A stretch of 64,000 nucleotides of DNA, from assembly GCA_964474655.1 (NCBI GenBank), contig CAYYTU010000011.1, positions 4,886 to 68,885 on the forward strand, written 5' to 3'. The DNA is from CAYYTU01 sp964474655 (GTDB lineage: Bacteria > Chloroflexota > Anaerolineae > B4-G1). A model generated the notes under the pieces. That model was given only the letters and a program-made list of their open reading frames with translations, was not told the DNA's origin and made no database searches. Positions 8,342-17,400 of this stretch are shown here, one piece after another; the first letter of the stretch is position 1, and each line of letters begins with the position of its first letter. A program made the translations under genes and the position numbers.

Positions 8342-9196
8342 ATGACACCAATCGCACTTATCACTGATACCGATGCCAGCCTACCGGCCGACGTCGCAGA
8401 GCAACACAACATCCGACAGGTGCCCATCGCCGTCCACTTCGGCGAAGAGACGTTCAAGACCGGGATCGACATCGACGATGCGGAACTCTTCGCCCGAGTT
8501 GACCGCGAGGGCACCCTGCCCAAAACATCAGCGCCGACGCCGGGCGACTTCCTGACCGCTTATCAAGACGCCTTCGCGCAAGGAGCGGAGGCGGTCATCT
8601 GCTTCTGCGTAAGTAGCAAGGTCAGCGGAACCTACAAGGCCGCTCGCACCGCCCGCGAGATGGTGCCAGAGCACGACGTCACCGTGGTGGACACACAGAG
8701 CATCTCAATGGGGCAGGGCTTTATGGCTATCGCAGCCGCCGAAGCAGCCCACGACGGCGCATCCAAGCAAGCGATCATTGAACACGCGATGGCAGTCCGC
8801 GAACGCACGGCCCTCTACGCGGCGCTATCGACGCTCAAATACTTGGCCATGAGCGGACGGGTCGGGCACCTCACTGCAGGGATGGCGAGCTTGCTGAGCA
8901 TCAAGCCTATCTTGAGCTTACAAGGCGGCGAGCTGGCCCTGCTGGAGCGCGTGCGCACACGTCGCAAAGCATGGAGCCGAGTGATCAAGCGGACCGAGGA
9001 AACGCTGAATGGGCGGGCAGTGGAACGTATGGCTCTGCTTCAAGTCGATGCAGAGCGCGACGCCCATCAGATCGAGCAACAAGTGCGCGAACGCCTTCCC
9101 TGCCCTTCAAACATCCTCATCGCCGAGCTGACGCCCGGCCTCTCAGCTCACACCGGCGCCGGCCTGGTAGGCGTGGTGGTCGTGGCCGAAGGGTAG
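8342..9196 (+). CDS. DegV family fatty-acid-binding protein
   Basis: A 284-residue two-domain DegV protein. The N-terminal domain has IALITDTDASLP and the ligand-contacting segments TSAPTPGDF and FCVSSKVSGTYKAAR. The C-terminal domain has YAALSTLKYLAMSGRVGHLTAGMASLLSIKPIL. Family members bind a fatty acid and hand it to the FakA kinase for acyl-phosphate synthesis. No fakA-like gene is in the window. AGGAG precedes the ATG. It probably shares the rsmG transcript. Confidence 0.88.
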   Translation: MTPIALITDTDASLPADVAEQHNIRQVPIAVHFGEETFKTGIDIDDAELFARVDREGTLPKTSAPTPGDFLTAYQDAFAQGAEAVICFCVSSKVSGTYKAARTAREMVPEHDVTVVDTQSISMGQGFMAIAAAEAAHDGASKQAIIEHAMAVRERTALYAALSTLKYLAMSGRVGHLTAGMASLLSIKPILSLQGGELALLERVRTRRKAWSRVIKRTEETLNGRAVERMALLQVDAERDAHQIEQQVRERLPCPSNILIAELTPGLSAHTGAGLVGVVVVAEG

Positions 9197-9221
9197 GCTT
9201 ACCCGACACCGCGCCTTAGCG

Positions 9222-9249
9222 TTGCTCCAATTACCGATTGTGTTACAAT
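9222..9249 (+). promoter_or_regulatory. Possible promoter of the LCP gene
   Basis: TTGCTC (9222-9227), 16 bases, and TACAAT (9244-9249), giving a leader of about 100 bases. The -35 is only half consensus. Confidence 0.45.
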
Positions 9250-9353
9250 AACAACCTTACGGTGGAAGCGGTGTCTTCAGCCTGGATCTATCCAGAGCCG
9301 GCTTTCACCTACAGAGAGACTGGGACCGAACCCCGTCTGTGGGAGGTAGAGCC

Positions 9354-10748
9354 GTGGGAAGTAATGACCAGAAAACCAACCTCATCGAAACAATCATCAC
9401 CGGCAGCCTGGTCGTCATTTTGCTGACGGTAGCGGCTGTAGCGGGGATGTTCGTCTTTGATCGCGTGCGACAGCTTATCGCTGCCTCCGATTCGCCTCCC
9501 CCCTTCTCTTCCTCCAATGGAGGCGAGACGTCTGAAGGAGTAGATTACGAGAAAGGAGACCCACTGCCGGTCTGGCAAGGGACCGAGCGCGTCAACGTGC
9601 TGCTGATGGGCATCGATCAGCGCGAAGGCGAGGACGGGCCCTGGCGCACCGACACGATGCTGGTACTGACGCTCGATCCGGTCACGATGACGGGGGGGAT
9701 GTTGTCGATCCCGCGTGACCTCTGGGTGCCGATCCCAGGCTACGAGGAGGGGCGCATCAACACGGCGCATTACCTTGGCGAGATCGACGATTACCCCGGC
9801 GGCGGGCCGGCCCTGGCGGTCAAGACGGTGCAGTATAACCTGGGGGTGACGATTCACCACTACGCCCGCGTCAACTTCACCGCCTTCGAGGAAATCGTCG
9901 ATATGATCGGCGGAGTCGACATCTACGTGGAAGAAGAGATCAACGACCCGGCCTACCCCGACGAAAATTATGGCTACGATCCACTCTACATCCCGGCCGG
10001 CGAACAACACTTCGACGGCGAGATGGCACTCAAGTACGCTCGCACCAGACACAGCGGGGGCGGAGACTTCGACCGCGCCAAACGCCAGCAGCAAGTTCTC
10101 ATGGCCATCTTCAAGAAAGTCACGCGGCTTGATATGCTGCCCCAGCTGGCCTCGAAGGCACCCGATTTATGGCGCACCTTACAAGACTCGATCGCCACGA
10201 ACCTCTCGCTGGAGCAGATCATCGCTCTGGCCCGGTTGGCCAGCCAGGTTGAACCCGAAAATATCGAACACGACGTGATCGACGAGGACTATACTCAATT
10301 CTGGACCACACCCGAAGAGCAACAAGTATTGATCCCAGTGCGAGAAAAGATGCGCGAACTGCGAGACAAAATCTTCACCGCCGAATCCCCCCCACCAGAA
10401 GCAACGACAGAGCCAACAACCGAGGCCACCAGCGACCCCACCGCCAAGATGGAAGAGGAAGCCGCCATCATCGAGGTACTGAACGGAACGACGACAACCG
10501 GCCTTGCCAGTCGCACCAGCGAGTACCTCAAACGGAAAGGTGTGGATGTAGCTCACACCGGCAACGCCGATAGCACCAACATCACCGACACGCTGATCGT
10601 GGCCCATACAGACAAACCCCATACTGCCGGCTACGTGGCCCAGATCCTCTCCCTACCCGATTCAGCCGTGGTGAACGGGTCCGATCCCGCCGCGGAGTAC
10701 GACATCTCCATCATCCTAGGCGCTGACTATCAGCCGCCAGAGGAATAG
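9354..10748 (+). CDS. LytR-CpsA-Psr (LCP) family protein with C-terminal LytR_C domain
   Basis: A 464-residue membrane-anchored enzyme. One transmembrane helix near residues 10-32 is followed by the extracellular LCP domain (about 80-250): NVLLMGIDQREGEDGPWRTDTMLVLTLDP, the SIPRDLWVPIPGYEEGRINTAHYLG active-site region and the ALKYARTRHSGGGDFDRAKRQQQVL motif. Then come a Thr/Pro/Glu linker and a LytR_C domain (IIEVLNGTTTTGLASRTSEYL onward). LCP proteins transfer polyprenyl-linked glycopolymers to peptidoglycan or proteins. The start is GTG at 9354 because GGGAGG lies 7 bases upstream; an earlier in-frame GTG at 9339 overlaps that site. Confidence 0.9.
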   Translation: MGSNDQKTNLIETIITGSLVVILLTVAAVAGMFVFDRVRQLIAASDSPPPFSSSNGGETSEGVDYEKGDPLPVWQGTERVNVLLMGIDQREGEDGPWRTDTMLVLTLDPVTMTGGMLSIPRDLWVPIPGYEEGRINTAHYLGEIDDYPGGGPALAVKTVQYNLGVTIHHYARVNFTAFEEIVDMIGGVDIYVEEEINDPAYPDENYGYDPLYIPAGEQHFDGEMALKYARTRHSGGGDFDRAKRQQQVLMAIFKKVTRLDMLPQLASKAPDLWRTLQDSIATNLSLEQIIALARLASQVEPENIEHDVIDEDYTQFWTTPEEQQVLIPVREKMRELRDKIFTAESPPPEATTEPTTEATSDPTAKMEEEAAIIEVLNGTTTTGLASRTSEYLKRKGVDVAHTGNADSTNITDTLIVAHTDKPHTAGYVAQILSLPDSAVVNGSDPAAEYDISIILGADYQPPEE

Positions 10749-10817
10749 CTCGAGAGTCACAAACCCCAGATCTATGATCACCTGGACCAATATCAGGGCA
10801 GCCCTGCCCAGCCCAGT

Positions 10818-11939
10818 ATGAAGCATAAGCCAACCAAGACACGTTCACGACGCTGGGCTCTGGTAATTGTCACGCTCCTGCTCGCAGCGCTGGCGGCATG
10901 GTTATGGCCCAGCATCCTCTCGCTCTACCAACAGGAACGCGGTGGGCGCTTACTCGACCAGGCCCTGGAGGCCGAAGGGCACGATACGCAACAAGAATCC
11001 TGGCCCTTGCTTTGGGAGACACTTGACGACCGAGAAGCACAAGCGCTGACGGAGCAAGCCGCCGCTCGATTCCACGCCGCCATCGCCGCCGCACCGCGGC
11101 ACTCCCAGGCCCACCGCTGGCTGGGACGGGCATTGCTGCTGCTGGGCAAACCTCACTCTGCCGCCGAAGCCTTTTCCACCTACGTGAACCAACGTCCTGA
11201 CAATCCTCTGGGCTATTGGGAGCTCGGCCTGGCCTACCATAGATTGGCCCAGCAAACAGAAATTAACGTTCACTGGCAATTTGACGCCGAACTCGACGTA
11301 TCGCCCACCAGCCTCGTAACGGCTTCTAACAGGGGGACCGCATCGCTGCCGATGGCCGAAGTTGAAACACCGTACAGAGTAATAGAAACCCCCTACTGCG
11401 AACATGGCGAAGCACCCGCCTCCTGCTTCGTAAACACAACCGAGTGGGCGATGCCCAATGCACCACAAGAGCCGCTACGGATGCCGAATAGCGCAATGCG
11501 GCGCGAAGTCCTGTTCATGCATCCTCCAGCACAAGCCACCTTCACCACCACATTGCCGGTGACGCCGACGACGCTGACGTTCTGGATGGGCATCAACCCG
11601 GCGGTATGGACGGCAATGGGCGACGGCGTCGTTTATCACGTAGCAGTTGCGGATAGCACAGTCTTTACCCACGCGCTGACGATAGAACAAGCGCGGCAAG
11701 GCTGGCAACCGGCGCAAGTCGATCTAAGCACCCGGTCCGAGCAGACGGTACGCCTGACACTGGCGACGAACCCCGGCCCTGACGATAATGGCAGCGGCGA
11801 CTGGGCCGGCTGGGCCGATGTACGGATAACAACAGGAGAAACAGCCACATTGGCGCTGCTTGACCCAGATCGGCTGGCGACAGCGACCTGGGAAGAAGGT
11901 GGATTCACCCGACAGGCATACGGTCATTTTGTCGAATAA
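10818..11939 (+). CDS. Membrane-anchored TPR-containing protein of unknown function
   Basis: A 373-residue protein with one N-terminal membrane anchor (about residues 13-35) and the rest outside. Residues ~75-150 look like two tetratricopeptide units (ARFHAAIAAAPRHSQAHRWLGRALLLLGKPHSAAEAFSTYV and NPLGYWELGLAYHRLAQ). The C-terminal 190 residues are beta-rich, with a pattern similar to carbohydrate-binding beta-sandwiches (TLTFWMGINPAVWTAMGDGVVYHVAVAD), but no family can be named with confidence. It follows the LCP gene by 69 bases, so a role in cell-wall glycopolymer handling is possible but inferred only from position. Confidence 0.7.
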   Translation: MKHKPTKTRSRRWALVIVTLLLAALAAWLWPSILSLYQQERGGRLLDQALEAEGHDTQQESWPLLWETLDDREAQALTEQAAARFHAAIAAAPRHSQAHRWLGRALLLLGKPHSAAEAFSTYVNQRPDNPLGYWELGLAYHRLAQQTEINVHWQFDAELDVSPTSLVTASNRGTASLPMAEVETPYRVIETPYCEHGEAPASCFVNTTEWAMPNAPQEPLRMPNSAMRREVLFMHPPAQATFTTTLPVTPTTLTFWMGINPAVWTAMGDGVVYHVAVADSTVFTHALTIEQARQGWQPAQVDLSTRSEQTVRLTLATNPGPDDNGSGDWAGWADVRITTGETATLALLDPDRLATATWEEGGFTRQAYGHFVE

Positions 11940-12049
11940 CTTTATGCTTCCGTCCAGATCGCCTATTTGCCCGCCCAGAGCTATGAACAACGACGTAAAC
12001 AACAACCCAATCGTTCACCCGGCCGGAACATTGAGCGAACCACCTCGAA

Positions 12050-12078
12050 TTGACAGAACGCCTTCCATCACGTATAGT
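12050..12078 (+). promoter_or_regulatory. Promoter of the cold-shock-domain gene
   Basis: A perfect TTGACA (12050-12055), 17 bases, and TATAGT (12073-12078). The resulting 5' leader of about 120 bases is long, as is usual for cold-shock mRNAs whose leaders control stability and translation. Confidence 0.85.
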
Positions 12079-12203
12079 TATAGCTCGAGCGACTGAAAGC
12101 TACCATGCGCCGAGCCATTCCCGTTCGCAGAAATCGATCACAGCTGAATACTGGAATGTCCCCAGCGCAATATTTTGAATCAATCTAATACCAGGAGGTT
12201 TGA

Positions 12204-12566
12204 ATGCCCTATCGCGATAAGTGGGCCACGTGCGAAGAATGTGGAAAGCAGTTCGTATTCCGAGTCGAAGAACAGCGCCGGTTAGATGAGATGGGCTTCG
12301 ACGTAGAACCGTCATTATGCCCAGATTGCCAACGCCAAGAGGACCTATCGAGCAGTGGGGGACACCAAGGCGTTGTCAAGTGGTACGATTCGGAAAAGCG
12401 CTACGGGTTCATCACCCAGCGAAGCAGCGAGGATATCTTCTTCCATCGCAACGACATTGCGGAAGGCGAAAAGCCAGAATTCCCCGAAGGTACACCCGTC
12501 ACGTTCCGCGTCGAAGAGGAGGACAAAGGCCCCAAGGCCGTCGAGGTGGCGCGGGCCGAATCGTAA
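12204..12566 (+). CDS. Zinc-ribbon/cold-shock-domain fusion protein
   Basis: A 120-residue protein in two parts. Residues 1-50 carry a zinc-binding pair of CxxC knuckles (CEECGKQFVF and CPDCQRQ) of the treble-clef type. Residues 55-120 are a cold-shock domain with the RNP1-like motif KRYGFITQ, RNP2-like DIFFHRNDI, and G-V-V-K-W-Y-D. Cold-shock domains bind single-stranded RNA or DNA and act as RNA chaperones. A near-ideal AGGAGG ribosome site precedes the ATG. The gene has its own strong promoter and terminator, so it is a single-gene unit. Confidence 0.88.
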   Translation: MPYRDKWATCEECGKQFVFRVEEQRRLDEMGFDVEPSLCPDCQRQEDLSSSGGHQGVVKWYDSEKRYGFITQRSSEDIFFHRNDIAEGEKPEFPEGTPVTFRVEEEDKGPKAVEVARAES

Positions 12567-12602
12567 CCCCCAACCGCATCGCTCCTCACGTTTGACCAAG
12601 AG

Positions 12603-12645
12603 CGCCGAGCCCAGAGGCAGCCTTACCTCTGCGACTCGGCGTTTT
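12603..12645 (+). terminator. Rho-independent terminator of the cold-shock gene
   Basis: Two stacked stems, CGCCGAG (12603-12609) with CTCGGCG (12635-12641) and CAGAGG (12612-12617) with CCTCTG (12626-12631), end in a T-run. Confidence 0.8.
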
Positions 12646-12704
12646 AGCTTACCTAACCCGTGCGTGGAGACAGACGCGTAGGAAAAAGGATGAGAGGTGA
12701 CGAG

Positions 12705-13190
12705 ATGACCATTTGGACCATTATTGGACGGCTGAGCCTGGCCTTTGTGCTGGGCGGCCTGGTCGGATGGGAGCGTGAGCACGAGGATAAGCCAGCCGGG
12801 CTACGCACCCTGATCCTGGTCAGCACCGGCGCCGCGCTGTTTGTGCTGGTGACGGAGCGGGCCGTCGATATAACCCAGGCCACCTACAAGACCGGGCCGG
12901 TGCGCGTCGATCCCGTCCGCGTCATCGCCAGCATAGCGCAAGGCGTGGGCTTTCTGGGCGCCGGCACGATCCTCATCACCCGTGGCATGGTGCTCGAGCT
13001 GACCACCGCCGCCTCCATTTGGGCTATGTCAGCCATCGGCGCAGCCTGCGGCCTGGGCTTCTGGCAGATCGCGCTGGTGGGCACCGTGCTGACATTCGTT
13101 GCGCTGCGGGTGTTAGGTCCTCTGACGCGCTTCACCGGCCGGAACCGCCACGAACGACGCCAGACCGTCGAAACTGACGAGCGATCGTAG
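12705..13190 (+). CDS. MgtC/SapB family membrane protein
   Basis: A 161-residue inner-membrane protein with four hydrophobic segments. The N-terminal signature RLSLAFVLGGLVGWEREHEDKPAGLRTLILVSTGAALF and the GVGFLGAGTILI(T)RG segment are characteristic of the MgtC/SapB family, whose members include MgtC, implicated in growth at low magnesium and in control of ATP synthase. It lacks the soluble C-terminal domain of MgtC itself, so the narrower role is unknown. The ATG at 12705 is preferred because GAGGTG lies 5 bases upstream. It converges with recA, with 5 bases between them. Confidence 0.87.
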   Translation: MTIWTIIGRLSLAFVLGGLVGWEREHEDKPAGLRTLILVSTGAALFVLVTERAVDITQATYKTGPVRVDPVRVIASIAQGVGFLGAGTILITRGMVLELTTAASIWAMSAIGAACGLGFWQIALVGTVLTFVALRVLGPLTRFTGRNRHERRQTVETDERS

Positions 13191-13195
13191 AGAAG

Positions 13196-14275
13196 CTACG
13201 CTTCCGCTTCCGCCTCCACGTTCTCCACGTCCTCCTCCGCTGCCACCGTCTCCTCGCCTCCGTCGGCCTCCGGCTCCGCGCCGAAGTCCATCATCCCCCG
13301 CACCTGCGCTTCGATCTCCTCGGTCATATCCGGACTTTCGCGTAGGACCTGCTTGGTGTTCTCGCGGCCCTGGGCCAGGTAGTTGTCCGGATCGTCGTAG
13401 TAGTAATACGAGCCGCGCTTCTCCATCACGCCCAGATCAACGGCCACATCAAGTAAGTCGCCAGCGCGGCTGATCCCTTCGTCGTACATCAGGTCGAACT
13501 CCGCCTTGCGGAACGGCGGCGCGACCTTGTTCTTCGTTACCCGCACTCGCGTGCGGTTGCCGATCAGCTCCCCCTGCTCCTTGATCGATTGGATGCGCCG
13601 GATGTCCAGCCGCACCGAGGCGTAGAACTTCAGCGCCCGCCCGCCGGAGGTCGTCTCCGGGTTGCCGAACATCACGCCGATCTTCTCGCGCAGCTGGTTG
13701 GTGAAGATCAGGGCTGCGTTCGATTGTTTGATCGCCCCGCTCAGCTTGCGCAGCGCCTGGCTCATCAAGCGAGCCTGGAGCCCGGGGTGGGAATCGCCCA
13801 TCTCGCCCTCGATCTCGGCGCGGGGCACCAGCGCCGCCACCGAGTCGACCACGATCACGTCGACCGCGCCGGAGCGGATCAGCGTCTCGGCGATCTCCAA
13901 CGCTTGCTCGCCCGTATCCGGCTGCGAGATGAGCAGCTCGTCCACGTCGACGCCGCATCTGCTGGCGTAGGCCGGGTCGAGCGCGTGCTCCATATCGACG
14001 TAGGCCGCCACGCCGCCCATCTTCTGCGCCTCGGCCACGATGTGCTGGGCCAGAGTGGTCTTGCCGGCGCCGTCGGGCCCGTAGATCTCGGTCACGCGCC
14101 CGCGTGGCACGCCGCCCACGCCCAGCGCCCGGTCGAGCGCCAGCGATCCAGTGGGAATCACTTCCACGTCCATATGCGTGGCCTCGCCCATCCGCATCAC
14201 CGTACCTTCGCCAAACCGCTTGGTCAGATTGTCCAATGCTCTCTCCAACGCCTTTTCACGTCCATTATCACTCAT
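13196..14275 (-). CDS. recA: Recombinase RecA
   Basis: A 359-residue RecA: the strand-exchange ATPase of homologous recombination and the co-protease of the SOS response. Features include the P-loop GPDGAGKTT (family usually GPESSGKTT), VDVIVVDSVAALVPRAEIEGEMGD (Walker B and L1), FTNQLREKIGVMFGNPETTSGGRALKFYASVRLDIRR (L2) and a long acidic C-terminal tail. The start is the ATG of MSDNGREKA. A TTG 15 bases upstream is rejected because the GGAGGGAG ribosome site lies over it. Confidence 0.97.
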   Translation of the reverse strand: MSDNGREKALERALDNLTKRFGEGTVMRMGEATHMDVEVIPTGSLALDRALGVGGVPRGRVTEIYGPDGAGKTTLAQHIVAEAQKMGGVAAYVDMEHALDPAYASRCGVDVDELLISQPDTGEQALEIAETLIRSGAVDVIVVDSVAALVPRAEIEGEMGDSHPGLQARLMSQALRKLSGAIKQSNAALIFTNQLREKIGVMFGNPETTSGGRALKFYASVRLDIRRIQSIKEQGELIGNRTRVRVTKNKVAPPFRKAEFDLMYDEGISRAGDLLDVAVDLGVMEKRGSYYYYDDPDNYLAQGRENTKQVLRESPDMTEEIEAQVRGMMDFGAEPEADGGEETVAAEEDVENVEAEAEA

Positions 14276-14332
14276 CACTACTCCCTCCAATTCGTGGTTA
14301 TCACGACTTCACAGCCCCGTAATTGTGATCGT

Positions 14333-14361
14333 ACTCTAGCACAGATGTTCTAAGTTGTCAA
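14333..14361 (-). promoter_or_regulatory. Promoter of recA
   Basis: On the minus strand TTGACA (14356-14361), 17 bases, and TAGAGT (14333-14338). The -35 lies between inverted 6-base half-sites ATGTTC (14345-14350 in plus-strand reading) and GAACAT (14367-14372). These do not match the known GAAC-N4-GTTC LexA box, but they could be an operator. Confidence 0.7.
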
Positions 14362-14499
14362 ACCTGGAACATTTTCCCGTCTCAGCACGTCTTATAGGCG
14401 ATACGCCAAAAGACGCTACCGTGACGACCATAACTATGATATACTGATGAAGAAGATTGAACGAGACCATCTCAAGCCCCAATCATAAGGAGGGAACCG

Positions 14500-17400
14500 A
14501 TGCGCAGGCCAGTGCTTTATCGAGCTGTAACGTTGTTGGCGTTGTTCATTCTGCTGCTGGGAGCTTGCGGCCCACGACAGACAGCCACCCCCGAAGCCGT
14601 ACCGACTTCGACCGAGGAGCCTTCACCCACACCGCCACCCTTCACACCCCCACCTGCTGGGAAGATAGCGCCTGTCGTCGTCCAGCGGAATCCGGAACGC
14701 GGCCAGGATCTCACCCCCGATGGGACCATCGAGCTCGTCTTCGACCGGGCGATGGACCGCGCGTCGGTCGAGTCGGCACTGCGGATCAGCCCGGGCATAG
14801 CGGGTGAGATCGAATGGGCCGACGACCGCACCGTGCGCTTCCGGCCGTCCCGGGCGCTCAAACGGGCCACCAAGTACGAGGTGACCGTCGACAAGAACGC
14901 CAAGGCCGCCGATGGCGAGACGCTTGCGGATGCCTACCGCTTCGACTTCCAGACGGTCGGCTACCTGGAGGTCGCTCAGGTGGTGCCGGCGCCGGATACA
15001 CAAAACGTCGAGGCCGACAGCACGATCACGGTGATCTTCAACCGCCCCGTCGTGCCGTTGACCGCGGTCTCCGACCCGGCCTACGAGGAGCTGCCGCAGC
15101 CGCTCACGCTGGAGCCGGCGGTCGAGGGGAGCGGCGAGTGGATCAACACGTCGATCTACGCCTTCACGCCCGACGAGGCGCTGGCCGGCGGCACGACCTA
15201 CACCGCTCGCGTCGCCTCGGGCCTCACCGACACTACCGGTGGCGTGCTGGAGCAGGATTACGTTTGGTCATTCACGACGCAGCCGCCGCAGGTCACGTGG
15301 GTCTCGCCGGAGGAGGACGGCGAGCTGATCGCGGTGGAGCCGACCATCACGGTCACGTTCAACATGCCCATCGACTGCGCGTCGGCCCGCGAGGCGTTCA
15401 ACCTGAGCACGACCCGGGGCGCCGTTCCCGGCACGTTCGAGTGCGAGGGGGATACGCTTGCCTTCACGCCGGACGAGCGCTTGGCGTTCGACACCACCTA
15501 CTCGGCGCTGGTCGACGCCGGCGTCAAGAGCGCCGGAGGCGGCGAGGGGATGCAGAACGCCTACGAGTGGCGCTTCACCACCGTCCCGCTGCCGCGCATC
15601 GTCGAGACGCGGCCCTACGACGGCCAGCAGGACGCCAATCCACACGCCCCGTTCGAGATCGTCTTCAACGCGCCCATCGATCCCGCCACGGTGATGCCAA
15701 ACCTCGAGATGACGCCGCCGATCTCACCGGCGCGCGTCTACACGCATTTCAGCGCCTACGACAACACCTTCCGGCTCGACTTCGGCACGCAGCCCAGCAC
15801 CGACTACCAGGTGCGCATCGGGCCAGACATCGCCGATCTCTACGGCAACACCATCGGCCAGTCGATGACGGTCGAGTACCGCACCGCCCCGCTCGATCCC
15901 TGGGTCCAGCTGGACGTGCCCGGGATGATCGGCACCTACGACGCCAACCAGCCGGCGCGGCTCTTCGTCGGCTACCTCAACACCGAACGGGTCGATCTGA
16001 GCCTCTACCGCATCACGCTGGACGAATTCCTCCGCGCTGCTCAAGACTGGTGGGAGTACCAGCCTCAGGGCGAGCTAGTCCGCGAGTGGTCGGTGCCGGT
16101 CGAGGCGCCGCTGAACGAGAGCCAGCACATACCGGTCGAGCTGGTCGAGGACGGCGGCACGCTGGAGCCGGGCCTCTACTTCGTGGAGGTGCGGGCCCCC
16201 GGCGTGGAGTACGAGGTCTGGCGGCAGCGCAAGGCGCTGGCCGTCTCCAAGTACAATGTCACGGTCAAGCGGAACCAGGACGAGCTCTGGGCCTGGGTGA
16301 CGGAGCTGACCACCGGGCGCCCCGTCGATGGCTTCGACCTGACCGCGTACACCTACGAGGGTGACGCGCTGGGCACAGCGACCACCGACGACGAAGGGCT
16401 AGCCCGCTCCGCGCTGGCGGGAGAGGAACGCCCATCGCTCTACGTGGTGGGTGAGAACCCCTTCGTGCTGGGCGGGGCTGGCTGGGAGTGGGAGAACGGC
16501 ATCGGCCCCTGGGAGTTCGGGCTGGAGGCGGCGTACGGCGACCAAGAGTACCGGGGACACCTCTACACTGATCGCCCCATCTACCGCGCCGGGCAGACGG
16601 TCTACTTCCGCGGGATCGTCCGCAGCGACGACGATGGCCGCTACAGCCTGCTCACCGAGCTGGGCGGCGTGCGGGTGCGCGTCTACGACGCCGAGGGCGA
16701 GCAGATCTACGAGGACGTCCACGACTTCGACGACTTCGGCGCATTCCACGGCGAGCTGACGCTGGACGAGGACGCGACGCTGGGCCAGTACCGCATCGAG
16801 GCCAGTCTCGGCTCCACGGATCGGATGTTCACCTTCAACGCCAGCTTCCAGGTCGCCGCCTACCGTCCGCCGGAGTTCGAGGTCGTCGTCACGCCAGAAG
16901 CAGAGGAACTGGCCTCCGAGCAGAGCAGCCGGGCCCAGGTCGACGTCAGCTACTTCTTCGGCGGCCCCGTCGCCGACGCCGAGGTCGAGTGGCGCGTGCT
17001 ATCCACCGACTACCGCTTCGAGCCAGATCAGTTCGGACGCTACACCTTCACCGACGATGACGATCCATGGATCTGCCGCTGGTGCTGGTGGCAGGAGCCG
17101 CCCCAACCCCAGGGCATCCTCACCGGCGAAGACACCACCGATGATCAGGGCCAAGTGACCATCGAGCTGCCCACGGAGGTGATGACCGGTGGGCAGAAGC
17201 TGACCGTCGAGGCGACGGCCTACGGGCGCGACGGACAGGCCATCTCGGGTCGGAGCGACGTCGTCGTCCACCAAGGGGCCTTCTACGTCGGCCTGGCGCC
17301 CCAGCAGCAGGTGGGACAGGTAGGCGACGAGATGGGCGTGGACGCGGTGACGGTCGATTGGGAGGGGCAGCGGCTGCCCGATCGTCAGATCGACGTCGAG

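Noticed and set aside
14333..14372. A classical LexA/SOS box at recA
   Set aside because: No GAAC-N4-GTTC or CTGT-N8-ACAG sequence is present; only loosely spaced inverted half-sites.
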